A DNA stretch of 64,000 bases from Echinarachnius parma (taxonomy: Eukaryota > Echinodermata > Echinoidea > Clypeasteroida > Echinarachniidae), in contig JBAMJV010002997.1 in NCBI GenBank assembly GCA_037951105.1, positions 142,001-206,000 of the forward strand, read 5' to 3'. Below, in pieces: positions 1 to 12,960 of the stretch. The translations under genes were made by a program, and so were the position numbers. Numbering within the stretch: the stretch's first letter is position 1; each line of letters opens with the position of its first letter. Under the pieces are notes generated by a model, which was not told the DNA's origin, did no database searches, and saw only the letters and a program-made list of their open reading frames with translations.

Positions 1-166
1 CAGGATAGTCTTCCGTGCAGTCAGTGAGGAGAAAGTCCCCTAGAATCTCCTCACAGTAGCGGGCCAGCTTGAGCTGCTGAGGCTTGCTACAGTGGTTCTC
101 AAATGACAGGATTACAGGGAAATCTGTTGTGACAAACGCTGTGTCCCTGATAGCCTGGATCACATC
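1..166 (-). CDS. PLCB4: PLC-beta exon W8 (partial at window edge): X domain
   Basis: The visible 166 bases encode [47 protein letters not shown] and [19 protein letters not shown] is the X-domain strand with the glutamate calcium ligand (Glu390 in PLC-delta1 numbering), and the GDxLL that follows is typical of PLC-beta. The acceptor is TTTACTTTAG before GATGTG. The window starts inside the exon, so its donor is not seen. No duplicate of this exon is visible in the adjoining intron, unlike the other seven. Confidence 0.95.
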
Positions 167-206
167 CTAAAGTAAATAAATTTAAGAGAAAAAAAACATC
201 AAAAAC

Positions 207-286
207 TTAAACCGTTGCTTACGAAAACCGGGTGTGCTATGTACAAAGTCTATGGGGATTTCAGAATCTTGTAGTGAACGGGTTAA
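207..286 (+). mobile_element. TTAA-A short inverted-repeat element
   Basis: An approximately 80-base element with ends TTAAACCGTTGC and GAACGGGTTAA and the family core TGTACAAAGTCTATGGGG. It looks like a non-autonomous DNA element using TTAA targets, as piggyBac-type elements do; the class is inference. Confidence 0.75.
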
Positions 287-419
287 CTGGCATTTGAAGA
301 AAACAGAGAAAAGAACAAAAAGTTGCAACTAATTTCACACAAAGACACTAACAAACATTCCAATTTGTTTTAAATTTAATTTTTTATAGTTCTTTTTTCA
401 TGTCCCCGACTGCAAAATT

Positions 420-860
420 TAAGGCCTACATACTTTTGTTGTGTCTTTACGCATGTGTGTTTGTGTCTGCATGCCTAGATGCCTTTTTGTGTCTTGTTTG
501 TGTGTACAAGTATGTGTGTGTGTGTTTGTGCGTGCTTGTCTGTGTTGTGATAGTATGTGCGCATATGAATGTGTGTAACTGTGTACGTGCCTGTGTGTAT
601 GAAAAAGTGTGACTTTGAGTGTGTTCTCACGGGCGTGTGTTGGCGTGTGTACCTCTGCCTTTTGTGTCTTGTTTGTGTGTACAAGTATGTGTGTGTGTGT
701 GCCGGCATGTCAATGTTGTAGTAGTATGTGTGCTTATGACTGTGTGTAAACTGTGTCCGTACCTGTGTGTATGAAAAAGTGTAACTGTGAGTGTGTGTTT
801 ACCGTCATGTGTGGGCATGTGTATGTACCTGTGTGTGTGTACAATTGTTTGTGTATACAA
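420..860. repeat. TG-rich low-complexity tract with internal duplication
   Basis: Alternating TG/CA DNA contains two copies of a unit beginning CTTTTTGTGTCTTGTTTGTG about 176 bases apart (483 and 659). Confidence 0.8.
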
Positions 861-1299
861 TTATAGAGTCTACTTATATCTCCCTTCTATTTTTGACCCT
901 CTAAATCTAATGCAAGGCACCTTGGGGCATTGAAGGAGAAGTAAATTACGGTGTATATGCAAGACCATGAAAATCTCTGAGAGTGTTAGTGTGTGGGAGG
1001 GCAAGCAAGTGGCATATCATGGTGAAAACGAATGGAGAGGGGATGGGCTGAGGGAGGGGGAGAGTAGATGGGAAATATGTGGAGGGGGGGGGGAAATGGG
1101 TGTAAGACATTGGGGAGGGGGGCAAACATTTCCCACAAAGAGGGTAGGCAGGAGGGCCAGTATGTACAATATAATGATACAGCCACACACGTCTTAGAGG
1201 GCACCGGTCTATAGCAGGCACCCTGCCTATAGTGCACCCCCCCCCCCCCCCAACATAGAAAGGGATATCTGCCCTTATGCTCCCCCCCCCCCCCATATC

Positions 1300-2580
1300 T
1301 GCCTCTTGGGCAAGTCACTATACTGAGGAAGTGTCTTTCTTATACTTCCTTGATACAACCACCCATCCACACAGGGCTCTATCACAGGGGTATTCATAAT
1401 TAATTCTTTTTCACGCCAGTGCATAATGATTAAAGGGAGCGTTGAGTATTGGTATTTTCCGAAGTGCCCCCCCCCCCAAATTAATTGTAACTGATTTGGG
1501 CAAGCCAATAGGCAACCAACCATCCACCCACACAAGGGTCTCTAACCATCACAGGGACATTCATAATGGACACGGAATGAATTCTTTTAACTGCATAATG
1601 ATTAATATGACTTCACTCTATTGAAAGTCATTACAGAGATACAAAGACATATATCAGGAGAGGGGAAAAAAAGAAAAAAAGATACAGCTGGTATAGGGTA
1701 AAATTGCCCACAGAGTAAGGGGCAACTAGCCCCTTTTTCCTCCCCCTCCATGCTTCTTGGGCAAGCCAATATACACAACCGACCATCCACCCACACAGGG
1801 CTCTAACCATCACAGGGGCATTCATAATGGACATGGGATGAATTCTTTTTCCATGCCACTGCATAATGATTAATGCGACTATATTATCTTGTAGGTCGTA
1901 ATAGAGATAAACAGACAGATTGATCAAGAGAGGTAATAGAAAAGAAGAGAAAGAATGGGAGATTAAGGAGAGGGGAGGGGGGGGGGGGGGGGGAATAGGG
2001 AAGAAAGAAATAATATAACTTAATTCCACCGAAGGTCGTTACAGAGATAGACAGATATACAGATCAAGAGAAGAAATAGAAAAGGGGAGAAAGAATAGGA
2101 GATTAAGGAGAGGGGTGGGGCTGGGTAGGAATGGGGAAGGAATAAATAATACAACTTCATTCCACCAAAGGTCACTACAGAGATAGACAGATATACAGAT
2201 CAAGAGAGGTAATAGAAAAGGAGATAAAGAATGGGAGATTTAATGAGAGGGGGGGGGGGGGGGGGGGGAGGGAATGGGGAAGGAAGAAATCCTACAACTT
2301 CATTCCACTGAAGGTCGTTACAGAGATAGACAGACATATAGATCAGAAGAGGAAATAGAAAAGGAGAGAACGAATGGGAGAATAAGGAAGGGGATGGGGA
2401 AATAATACAACTTTATTCCATGGAAGGTTGTAACAGAGATAGACAGACATTTATCGAGAAGAAGAGAAAACAAAGAAAGAGAGGAAGAGTAAAGAGAGAG
2501 GGATGGGGGTGGGGTAATGTATGGGGACGGGAGAAATCGTGCAACTTCATTCCACTGAAGGTCACTATCGAGGGGGAACA
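1300..2580. repeat. Compound tandem array
   Basis: One unit type carries CAACCATCCACCCACACA and CATTCATAATGGACA (copies near 1360, 1515 and 1775). A second, 115-145 bases, carries GGTCGTTACAGAGATAGACA (near 1628, 1892, 2033, 2168, 2312, 2426 and 2560). Runs of 9 to 18 G occur within units. Confidence 0.78.
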
Positions 2581-3123
2581 TGGGAAATAAAATATCTATT
2601 CAAAGTAGGGAGTGTACAGGATAGAAAGAGTGACAGAATATACCTAGAGAAAAGTAGATCACGGAAGACATAAAAAGAGCAAAAGAGGGCAGTTAGAGAG
2701 GGGGAGTGAGAGAAGATGAATGATGAGATATATACAGAGAGAGATATAGACAGAGAGAGTGCTGTAAAGAGCATGACCACATGGCTTTAGTGGTTGTAAA
2801 AAGAAACATTTATTGGATTCCTAGGCTTTACCCTGAATCAATCTAGATAGATCCTTTGCCTATGAGATTTCTTTTAATGTCAATACAAGCAATAAATGGA
2901 ACACATAATCTGTGTAGGGAATCCAGCTGCTAAAACTGGTTTACACATTTTGTCTTCCTTTAAAATGCTACATGCATTCATCCCATTGCATACAATTGAT
3001 TGTGGGCTAACATGCACTCTTCATAGAACAATGCCTTAATATTTTCAGGGCCAGCCCTGAATGAATTAATGTACCTTTGGGCATGTTTATATGTGTATAA
3101 AGAGGCATCACTAGTATGCATGA

Positions 3124-3193
3124 TTAACACATTGCCTTGTGGGCCCTGAATTATCTCTATGGGGATTGCAAAATATAGTAGGAAACAGGTTAA
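3124..3193 (+). mobile_element. TTAA-A element, diverged
   Basis: TTAACACATTGCC at one end and GGAAACAGGTTAA at the other, with TCTATGGGGATTGCAAAAT in the core. It is about 70 bases, shortened relative to the 80-base family. Confidence 0.6.
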
Positions 3194-3397
3194 TACATAG
3201 CAGAAGCTTAAAAAATAATCTCTTTAAAAATAGAAAACAGGTTTAAGAAAAAGCTAAATACAATCCTCAATATGAATTTCTTTACAATAATTTGATAACA
3301 AATCTCTTTCAGATATGAGTCTACTGGAGCGCATATTTTGTCGGTTGAGAAAATGAAGGGCACTAAGTCCCTTTTTGAACTTCAGAGATAATCGTGA

Positions 3398-3488
3398 TTA
3401 ACCTGCTCAAGACGGTTTGATTCAGTATAGCATGTATTCTCCTAGTCCCTAGCCTGAGTATTTTGGGGACCAGTCCTGAATGGCTTAA
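3398..3488. mobile_element. TTAA-B short inverted-repeat element
   Basis: TTAACCTGCTCAAGAC at the left and CCAGTCCTGAATGGCTTAA at the right, with the family core CATGTATTCTCC. It is 91 bases. Confidence 0.7.
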
Positions 3489-3654
3489 CGTTTGTGAGCC
3501 GTGTAGGAACTAAATTTAGCCCTCTTTCATTAGAAAAAAATATATTCAAAACATTACTAATCACTATCATGTGAACATTTGGCATTACATACATATAGAG
3601 GATGCTCCAATCTACAAGATGGTATGCAGAACTCAATTTTAGCCCAAAATCGAC

Positions 3655-3734
3655 TTAACCCGTTCCCTACGATTTTCTGAAATCCACATAGACTTTGTAC
3701 ACAACCCACCCGGTTCCCGTAGGCAAGGGGTTAA
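3655..3734 (-). mobile_element. TTAA-A element, full length
   Basis: Exactly 80 bases from TTAACCCGTTCCCTACG to GTAGGCAAGGGGTTAA, with core CATAGACTTTGTACACAACC. The inverted ends (TTAACCC..TTCCCTAC) are clear. Confidence 0.82.
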
Positions 3735-4958
3735 CATCCTTCTCACTCTCACCCAACTATTTCAGCATTTACAAACTGGATCTGTTCAAGCATGCCCCAT
3801 GTACAACATTATTTACGGTTTAAAATATTTGACATGAGATATGTCTATATGGTATTAGTTTATCTATGTACCATTGTCATTTTGCCTCTGATTCTGCTAG
3901 GCTTTAAAAATATGTCGGCCCTATATTGACTCTCGTTTAAAATATTTCTGACAAATTGAAAAAATGTTATAATGCATTTTAAGCTTATACATTACATCTC
4001 ATACTTTGCCATACGTTCAACATACTGTACATTTATGTATTAAATCCACTTGATTAAAGAATAGTTTCAACCAAATTTTTTCAAACTAATTTGATGACAA
4101 ATCTAATGCAGATATGAACATACTACTAATTATGTGTAAATTGTTTTTGTTTGATATTGGAAAAAATAAAATCTAGGACTGAAGGTGGACAACTCCTTTT
4201 ATACATTCATCAACCTCATTTTTAACCATTTGCCTTCAGTATTGATAAAGCCACACTAGTTTAGTACCATTCTAAGTCTATTCTAGCGGATAGGGACACA
4301 TATGCAAAAAGAGATTATTTTAGTTGCAAACTAAGGTTGAACTTAGTATGTAATAAATGGCTACCCAAAAAACCATAATAAGTGACTAGGATAGCAAAGT
4401 GTTATTTACTTAACCCAATCATCCAACAATCGACTTGGAGTGAAACCAAGCTAGCATGTTTTTAAGAATATGAGCCCAGGTTTATATGATTGTATTAACT
4501 CTAAGGGGAAAACAACTTCAAGGAAAAAAAAAAAAGTAAACATGGTTAATTTAATTTTACATTATTGCAATTCAATTTGGCAAGCAAATAAAGTAAATGA
4601 ACTGTCGCGATAGGTGAAAAACCTTGCATCCTGAAAAAAGAAAAAGAAAAAAGTTCCCTCCAACCTCCAACCCTTCCCACTGCTGTTATGATAGCCTATA
4701 TGATATCTCCAAGATCATTAGGAGATAACGTTAAGTCAAAGCACCTCGTAAAAATGAGGAATTGTTTGTGAGATCAAATAAACCCCTCTAATGGTTACTC
4801 TGACCTGCCCACATTGGAAACAAAAATAGAAAGAAATAACAATATGTCTAGACAAGCTAATATAAAGCCTTTGGTTAAGGTAATAGTCCTGTCCCCTTCC
4901 CACTAACACAATGCCTTGCAATTATGGCATTATCAACAAATAATACATCCCTCCAATA

Positions 4959-5051
4959 TTAACCCATTCAGGACTGGTCCCCAAAATGCTCAGGCTTGGG
5001 TCTATGAAGAATGCAGGTTTTACCAAAATCATTCAGTCTTAAATTGGTTAA
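4959..5051. mobile_element. TTAA-B element
   Basis: TTAACCCATTCAGGACTGG at the left and TTAAATTGGTTAA at the right, 93 bases, with GGCTTGGGTCTATGAAGAA in the core. Confidence 0.7.
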
Positions 5052-5699
5052 AAATACTCCACACCTTCTCAATCTGTTGAAGTAAAATATGTCAAAGAAA
5101 ACAGGCTATTTCGTTTCTGTTAAGATATTATACTTCCAGGGTTAATAAAGATAACTGATCATGGCAGGTAACGCACTTTACTTCATGATGGTTCCCTCAT
5201 CAAAATAATTCATTAGAGTGCACTATACCTCAGACAACCCTCAGGCCATACATGACATATACATCTTCTAAAAATGCAACTCCTCTGAAAAATGGTTGTT
5301 TCGAAGAAGAATCAATCACATGTTAGAATCATGTTCATGTTTTTCTAGCACATGATAGACAGCCTTTGTTGATGTTGCTGTTGTTGTGGGGTTTAGGCAA
5401 TCATACATGATGATGTTAATACTTATGTCACGATAACAATCATTAACAACATTAACTAGGTTTATTTTCCTCACTGAAATATTGTGGGAGGCCACACCAA
5501 TACTTTATTCAGACAAAATGTACACATTATAGACACACATCCACAACAGAGACTCCAATGCCAAAAGCATGGTCAGCATCAAACCACAAAGGTTGCAAAG
5601 TGGGGGTTAGATGTTTTTAAAATATTTGTTCAAGCCTGTCAGAATAATCCCCAAATAAATATAGCTTTTAATTTCATTTGTATTTTACTTCCAACGATA

Positions 5700-5830
5700 G
5701 GGAACAGTTGGGTGGGGGTAGGGGTGTGGGGTGAAGGTAGGGGGTGTGGTAGAGTAGGGGTGTGGGGTGAAGGTAGGGAGTGTGGTAGAGGAGGTGGTGT
5801 GCAGTGGGAGTAGGGGATGCGGGTAGGGAA
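5700..5830. repeat. G-rich minisatellite
   Basis: About two and a half units of GGTAGGGGTGTGGGGTGAA and variants; plus-strand G runs of 3 to 5 could form quadruplexes. Confidence 0.7.
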
Positions 5831-6599
5831 GTAAGGGGGTAAAAATCCCCCTGGAGGCATACAACTGTCATATTACCTTCTTATATTCACAATGGAATGG
5901 CAATTGTATAATATTGCAAATCAATAAAACAGCAACCATCTCAGCCATACTCATATCTCATGCCGTACTAATGGAATAATATTCCACAGAGAAAAGAAAT
6001 AAGTGGAAAGGGTTCCTTAACTATTACATATTTGTTATTGATTTTGTCAAATAACTGGGGGTATATATTCTGCTGTATTTTCCATGTTCCCCCTTTAGTC
6101 ATTTTATCTTATTCCTCAACAGCTAAGCCATTAAGTGGAATTCTACAGAGGGGAGTGAATGTATCTGTTATTGTGCAGAAAAAATGTTGTTTTCTTCTTA
6201 AAACTACCACAGCCATCAGGGATATTACATGGAATATTACTTAGATTGGGAAGGGGGCGGCATGCTTTTATTATTGTATTATTTCATTTGTTTTTGATTT
6301 TGTCAAATCATCAGGGGCATAAAAGGTTACAGCTTATTGGGAGTGAGGGGCAAGCCTAACATACTTCTATATATTTCCACCCTTTTTGGTCATTCTGTCA
6401 TTTTATTAGAAGGGGCATATGCGACCCCCCCCCCCCCCCCCCATCTCTCTCTGTATGTACGCCATTAAGTGGAATTCTGCAGAGAGGTGTGAATGTATCT
6501 GTTATCGCTCAGACAAGATGTTGTTTTCTCTTAAATTATCAAAGAGATCCAGGGATATTTGTCTCATAAAACAATGGATGAGATTGTTAACGCTGGGAA

Positions 6600-6990
6600 A
6601 ATTGGAACTGAAAAACATGACAACTTACCTGGAACAAATATGTATGTTAAATTACAAAGAAATAAAAAAGACATATATACAAGAAACATACATGTAGATA
6701 ACAACAGATGAACATTACTTACTTACTTGGAAAAAAAAATAAACACACTCTATAGAGTCTAAATACATGTGACAATTTACCTGGATCAACAGATATGAAC
6801 CATACATAAGTACTAACCACAAAACACATAAATATACATCACAACAGACACAGATGAACATAACTTACTTACCTGTGGAAAATGAGACAAATATACAATA
6901 CACGCTAAAATATTATTAACATTATATATATTTTCCATTGGAAATCTACTAGACAATTACATAAAAGATTACGACGATGAACATAACTTT
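6600..6990. repeat. Short diverged tandem repeats
   Basis: Units of roughly 100 bases share ACAACAGATGAACAT..ACTTACTT and TTACCTGGA motifs. Confidence 0.5.
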
Positions 6991-7164
6991 TAGAAAAATG
7001 GGCAGAAAATTATTTTCTTGCATTTTATCCTTATTATCTTGTATATATGTAACAAATTTTCATTATAATTTTGATCAAGATCACTTGCTATGTTGGGCAA
7101 GTGACTGCAAATTGTACTTGCCCACCACTTATTTTAATTTGCCACATGGAAGGGGGCAAGTGGA

Positions 7165-7205
7165 CTTGTAGAACCCTGAATAAAGGGACCTATCTTGAAG
7201 AACTA
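7165..7205 (-). pseudogene. Possible decayed donor-side copy of exon W7
   Basis: The plus-strand string GGGACCTATCTTGAAGAACT resembles the W7 donor region (GAGACCTACCTTGAAGACT), and the flanks share CTTGTAGA and CCTGAAT-like motifs. The copy is about 480 bases downstream in the gene. Only about 15 coding bases are involved, so this is tentative. Confidence 0.35.
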
Positions 7206-7409
7206 TGGCTAGAATTTACAAAGGAGGTTTATATGTAAAGCATGGTTTAAACCATGTGGTCTACATCTATGAAGTGCTGCTTGTAATCAAGTAAATGGTT
7301 AAATCACATTTGCTAATTTCTAATGATACAGACGTTCAGGAATGCTTGCTAACCAGCGGGACCATATGAAATTTTACCATCTGAGAACAGAGACATTTAT
7401 TTTTGTGTC

Positions 7410-7489
7410 TTAACCCCTTGACTACAGGAACCGGGTGGGTTGTGTACAAAGTCTATGGGGATTTCAGAAACTCAAAGGCAACGGGTTAA
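7410..7489 (+). mobile_element. TTAA-A element, full length
   Basis: 80 bases between TTAACCCCTTGACTACAGG and GGCAACGGGTTAA, core TGTACAAAGTCTATGGGG. It lies 180 bases downstream of the W7 donor. Confidence 0.8.
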
Positions 7490-7668
7490 GCAAACATGTA
7501 GCTTCCTCATTGTTAAAAAGTAAAAAGTGTACATTCTTTCTCCATCAGTTTAAAAAATGGCGCACCACAGACATAACGACTACGGTATGAACCATGTGTT
7601 CACATACACCTCCTTTGTGAATTCCCGCCAAGGGGTTTGTAGAGCCATGAATAGCTCTAGAGACCTAC

Positions 7669-7762
7669 CTTGAAGACTATGTCCGTGCACATGGCAAGAC
7701 CATGGGTTATGATTGGTTCTTGTTCCTCACTCCTCCCGTCCCAGCAATCCAGCTCAACACAT
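7669..7762 (-). CDS. PLCB4: PLC-beta exon W7: X domain with second catalytic histidine
   Basis: This 94-base exon has one base finishing the arginine codon and then 31 codons: [20 protein letters not shown] followed by [20 protein letters not shown] holds the calcium ligands Glu and Asp (Glu341 and Asp343 in PLC-delta1 numbering), and IITHG holds the second catalytic histidine (His356). Acceptor is CTCTACAG and donor is TTCAAG/GTAGGT. It ends in phase 0 and joins DVIQAI of the next exon, restoring the family order FK-DVIQAI. A weak copy of the donor region may lie near 7165-7205. Confidence 0.95.
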
Positions 7763-7849
7763 CTGTAGAGCAGCAGATATGAGGAGAGGAAAAATGAATA
7801 CGATAAAAAGTACTTATAATAATGATAAACATCATGATCATCTTCATGT

Positions 7850-7995
7850 TAAGCACTGTCATCATCATCGCCATCACCATCATAATTGATTTTTTTCCCT
7901 TCATCTTCATCATCATATCATACACATCAAAATTGTAATCATCATCACCACCGTTGTCATCATCGTCATTATCATCATCATCATCATAAATACAA
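7850..7995. repeat. ATC/ATT microsatellite, imperfect
   Basis: Irregular ATCATC runs with interruptions; the translated acidic or methionine-rich frames here are artefacts of the repeat. Confidence 0.85.
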
Positions 7996-8711
7996 TTAAT
8001 GAGAAGAAAAATAACATAATAATCATAACACATCAAGATTTTGGTGATTTCACTCAAACTTTCATTTATAGAAAGAGTGATGATAAACAAAAAGAAGATA
8101 GAAAAAGAGAAAACAGAATGAGTAATGACAAAAAGAGGAACTTGCAGGATATTGGATCATAAGTAAGAGAAATAAAGAGTAAAGACAGAAACAATAAAAG
8201 AAAAAAGTTAAGACATTAATTCATAATACAATGGGTAAAAGGAGGGGATAGAGTGAAGTAAGAAGTACAATCTTTGTAAACTTTAAACCGACCTGATTTT
8301 CACACCTTGTACAACAAACATGTTTACTAGACAACAGTGTAATTTGAAGCCCTATCATTTGAAATCTAGACAATGTATTGCCTCAGATAAGTTTCTATTA
8401 CTCAAGTGAGAATCATGAATTCATGAACCTAACATACTTCTGACAAGTGATATGAGCATTGACTGACAAACAACCAGTACACTTTCCCTAGTGAATATTC
8501 CAGAAAACACTGTTCATCAGTCAAGTGACATGTGAGATTCATGAAACAACACAAAGTGCTACGTAATTTTATTTTAGCATTGAACCTTTCAGAAAAGCAG
8601 TTTTTTTGAAAGCGTGAAAAGTATTTGTCAAAAGATAATTTTGACTGCTGAAATAGTAGATTATACTTACAATTAATAAAACAAAATAGGTCTAATGAGA
8701 AGATTTGATTA

Positions 8712-8775
8712 AGAAGAGGACCTGTCTATACAATTCAAGAGAGGACTTGCCCCCAAACTGCCTGCCTGTCAGGTA
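8712..8775 (-). pseudogene. Duplicated piece of exon W6, copy 3
   Basis: This last copy retains an in-frame reading [19 protein letters not shown], nearly the catalytic-loop flank of W6, but it has lost the donor end (LLAGC and GT) and the SSHN histidine. It cannot be a working exon. Confidence 0.72.
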
Positions 8776-8900
8776 GATTTGCAAAGATATGATTAAGACA
8801 AGAGGCTGGGGACAGAGCCAGGAGGTGGGTGGCACAGGGCCAAAATGTATGGTTAGGAAGAGGGAAAATGTGAAAATGAGGGGAAAAGGGAAAACATTAA

Positions 8901-8982
8901 CCTGCAGCTTGCAAGCAGAACCAGTTCGTACATCTCGACGGAAAACTTGCCACCAAACTGACTGTCTGTCAGGTAGGTAAGA
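8901..8982 (-). pseudogene. Duplicated donor half of exon W6, copy 2
   Basis: This is the next copy in the tandem series, 200 bases further. The donor is CTGCAG/GTTAAT. The piece ends within the region encoding LTGRQ, and the bases that should encode SSHNTY are replaced by intron-like sequence. Confidence 0.75.
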
Positions 8983-9100
8983 TTTGATTAAGAAATGAGA
9001 GGCTAGGCCAGGACAGAGCAAGAAAGGGGGTGGCACAGGCCTGAAATGGAGGTTTAAGAATGAGAGGAAAATGAAAAAATGTAAGAGTGGGAACCACTTA

Positions 9101-9215
9101 CCTGCAGCCTGCCAGCATGGCCTCTGACCTGTCTGTACATTTTGACGGACGGCTTGCCTCCAAACTGCCTGCCCATCGGGTAAGTGTTGTGCGAGAAGTT
9201 GATGAAGTAGTGGGC
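9101..9215 (-). pseudogene. Duplicated donor half of exon W6, copy 1
   Basis: About 115 bases of the donor side of W6 are repeated, 211 bases downstream of the real donor, with CTGCAG/GTAAGT kept. Similarity runs from the donor through the segment encoding HYFIN and then stops. An insertion of about 7 bases shifts the frame within the QVLLAGC end. No acceptor. Confidence 0.82.
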
Positions 9216-9311
9216 TAGGGGCATGAGACGGAGCCATAAAGGGGGACATGGACAAAATGGAGGGATAGGATGAGGGAAAATATGAAAATGAAAATAAGTG
9301 GGAAACTCTTA

Positions 9312-10320
<1,009 letters not shown>

Positions 10321-11681
10321 TTCAATTCATAAGGAAAGCTTCAATAATTACAAAATGTAGCTTCTTTAGCACATTTGAAAACAAAAGGACTTTATTAATC
10401 TTATGGCAGGTAACATTACAGTTCTAACAACAGCAACTTCACTACAACATACCTAACAAAATCAAATGGAAACATTATCATCAATAATCACTGGAGTAGC
10501 GGAAGGGAATTGATGGCTATTATCGGGCAAGAAGAGGACAGAAATGAAACTCTTACTTATGAAAAACAAAGAAAAACAATGCAGCATTTCAAAAGGCAGG
10601 TGAAACCACCCATATATTTGATTTTTTTTTTGGAAAGAAGCTCATCGACTTAATAAAGATAATATTCTAAATATCAATCAAATGGGATTTGAAAAAGACA
10701 GTTGTAAGATATATATATGTTCATCATCAAGCATTACCATACAAAATATTCATAAATGTTATCACCATAAAAACAAAACACCTACAAATGGATATAGGCA
10801 CATCTACAACACGCTGTATGCACAGTTTTCCTGGCAATACATACAATGTACATAGACAATGCATGCATTAGCCAAATTCTAGCATCAGCTATGCAATGTC
10901 TACGCATTGCCTATGACACGCAACATAATGGTGATGTACATACATATGAGTAGATGAAGGGACATTTTGACTGAAAGGCAACCCATGGTAAAGTGTTCTT
11001 TAATATTTAAGGGTTAAATTTAATCCTCTATTAAGGTTATTTTAAACAACATTTTGTATGTAGGGTTAATCTAATGCACAGCTATATAGTGGGTATAAAA
11101 CCAAATTTAGTTTGAGGGATATATTTAGCCAGTGGAAAAAAAAAACAACATCATGTGATGCAATTTATTATTAAACACAGCCTGAAATTCAACCCTTGTT
11201 GAGAATGTAGGCATTTGTATAACTCATACATGTACAAAGAATGCTTGCATTGGTATCTTACACTTCTTAGTCTACACCCATCTGTTCTACTCTGATTATG
11301 ACTAGGGTTCAGGATCAGGGCCAGTGTTCAATTCCACTCTTAGTAAAAATTTAAAGCAGTTTACTTTAAACCAATGAGTTTTAGAGAGCGCCCTCTTGAG
11401 TTTTAATGGCTCTTTTTGAATGCTGACAGGCCTTTGACTAATTAGTCGTTTGTAATTGTGTATACTTTTCGAGCATGGTGGAGTTATAACTATTAGTTTT
11501 TAATGAAATAGTGCAGGTTTCGGTTACTAAAATTCAGTTTGACCAAAACTCAACTATGCCTTTAGGTAAATAACTTGGCAAAAATTGGGATTCAATGTCT
11601 ACGATATACGATACATAGTATGAGGTCTTCAGATTTTACATGTAAATGTTGTTTTACTGAAGTAAAAGTCTAAAAACGATT

Positions 11682-11800
11682 TTAACCTGTTCAGGACTGG
11701 CCCGAATATATACTCGGGGCTGGGGTCTAAGCCCTATAAAGGAGAATGCATTTTTCAGCAAAATACATTATGTACATTATATCATTCTTGAATGGGTTAA
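11682..11800. mobile_element. TTAA-B element with internal expansion
   Basis: TTAACCTGTTCAGGACTGG at the left and TTCTTGAATGGGTTAA at the right. At 119 bases it is longer than the usual 93. Confidence 0.65.
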
Positions 11801-12059
11801 TAAAAGATAAAAGGTTAGAGTGAGGTTAAGATCGAGATGGGGGTCATATCTGAAATGTATGAAATCAAAGATTCATTCAGGCATCATGTAGTACAGTAGA
11901 CCAAGTATAAAGACGTATACCAAATGGGTGTATATCAAGCGACCATGAATTTGCATGCACATTAAATCTGTAACGTGAGAATGCACTTACAGTATATCCA
12001 CAGTTGATATACATGCATGAGTGTTGAATGTCCTAAAGGTCTTCCGACCTTCCATCTAG

Positions 12060-12960
12060 TTATTGCAGTGTACAGATGTACATTAAAGGCAGCTCTCCTA
12101 TTGACCCGTTCCCTACGAGTTGATAGACTTTGTACACAACCCACCCGGTTCCCGTCGTCAAGGGGTTAACACATCATGAGTTTCAAGTGAGGTTAACGCT
12201 AGTGGGCGGTACATGCAGAAGACTTTAATTCAAACAGTAATGGCCTCAAAACTATGATCATTGCATACGTAATGCTGTTTGGAATTGTGGATCATTTGTA
12301 ATTAACGACGATTTATAATATTGTACATTTAAGGCAGCTCTCCTAACACATCATGAGTTTCAAGTGAGGTTAACGCTAATGGCAGTACATGTAGAAGAAT
12401 TTAATTCAGAAAGTAATGGCTTTAAACTGCTAGCATTGCATATGTGATGCTGTTTTTAGCTGTAGATAATTTGTATAAAGTTAACCCATTAAAGACAATT
12501 TAATATCGTATCAGGGAAATGGAAAGTCCCATTTCCCTGATTGTACATTAAAGGCAGCCCTCCTTACGCATCATGAGTTTCAAGTGAGGTTGATTGTACA
12601 TTAAAGGCAGCCCTCCTAACGCATCATGAGTTTCAAGTGAGGTTAACGCTAACGTGGAGTACTTGTGGAAGAACTTCATTCAGACAGTAATGGCCTCAAA
12701 ACCGCGATCATGCATATGATGTTGTTTGGAATTGCAGAATATTTTAAAGTTAACCCATTAAAGACGATTTAATATTGTACATTAAAGGCAGCCCTCCTAA
12801 CGCATCATGAGTTTTGAGTGAGGTTAACGCTAATGTGGAGTACTTGTGGAAGAACTTAATTCAGACAGTAATGGCCTCAAAACCGCGATCATTGCATTTG
12901 TATCTGATGTTGTTTGTAATTGCAGAATATTTTACAGTTAACCCATTCATGATGATTCAA
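12060..12960. repeat. Tandem array, about 180-base unit
   Basis: Units carry GTACATTAAAGGCAGC, CATCATGAGTTTCAAGTGAG and CAGACAGTAATGGCCTCAAA. Four long units plus a 65-base partial at 12540-12600 are visible. The first unit is interrupted by a TTAA-A element. Confidence 0.85.
12101..12169 (-). mobile_element. TTAA-A element inserted in a tandem array
   Basis: CCCGTTCCCTACG to AAGGGGTTAA, shortened to 69 bases. The next array unit reads CTCCTAACACATCATGAG where this one has CTCCTA, the element, then CACATCATGAG, so the neighbour acts as an empty site. Confidence 0.75.

Larger units (their letters stand above)
167..7668 (-). other. Intron between W7 and W8
   Basis: Contents: TTAA elements at 207-286, 3124-3193, 3398-3488, 3655-3734, 4959-5051 and 7410-7489; TG-rich tract 420-860; compound tandem array 1300-2580; G-rich minisatellite 5700-5830; an approximately 300-base tandem duplication (6085-6235 and 6375-6560); and short repeats of about 110 bases with TTACCTGG motifs at 6600-6990. 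I recognise nothing in 2600-3120, 3735-4955, 5055-5690 or 6990-7160. Confidence 0.8.

Noticed and set aside
946-1535. Overlapping frames of 76-116 codons on both strands
   Set aside because: The region is G/C homopolymers and the start of a tandem array; no conserved protein pattern.
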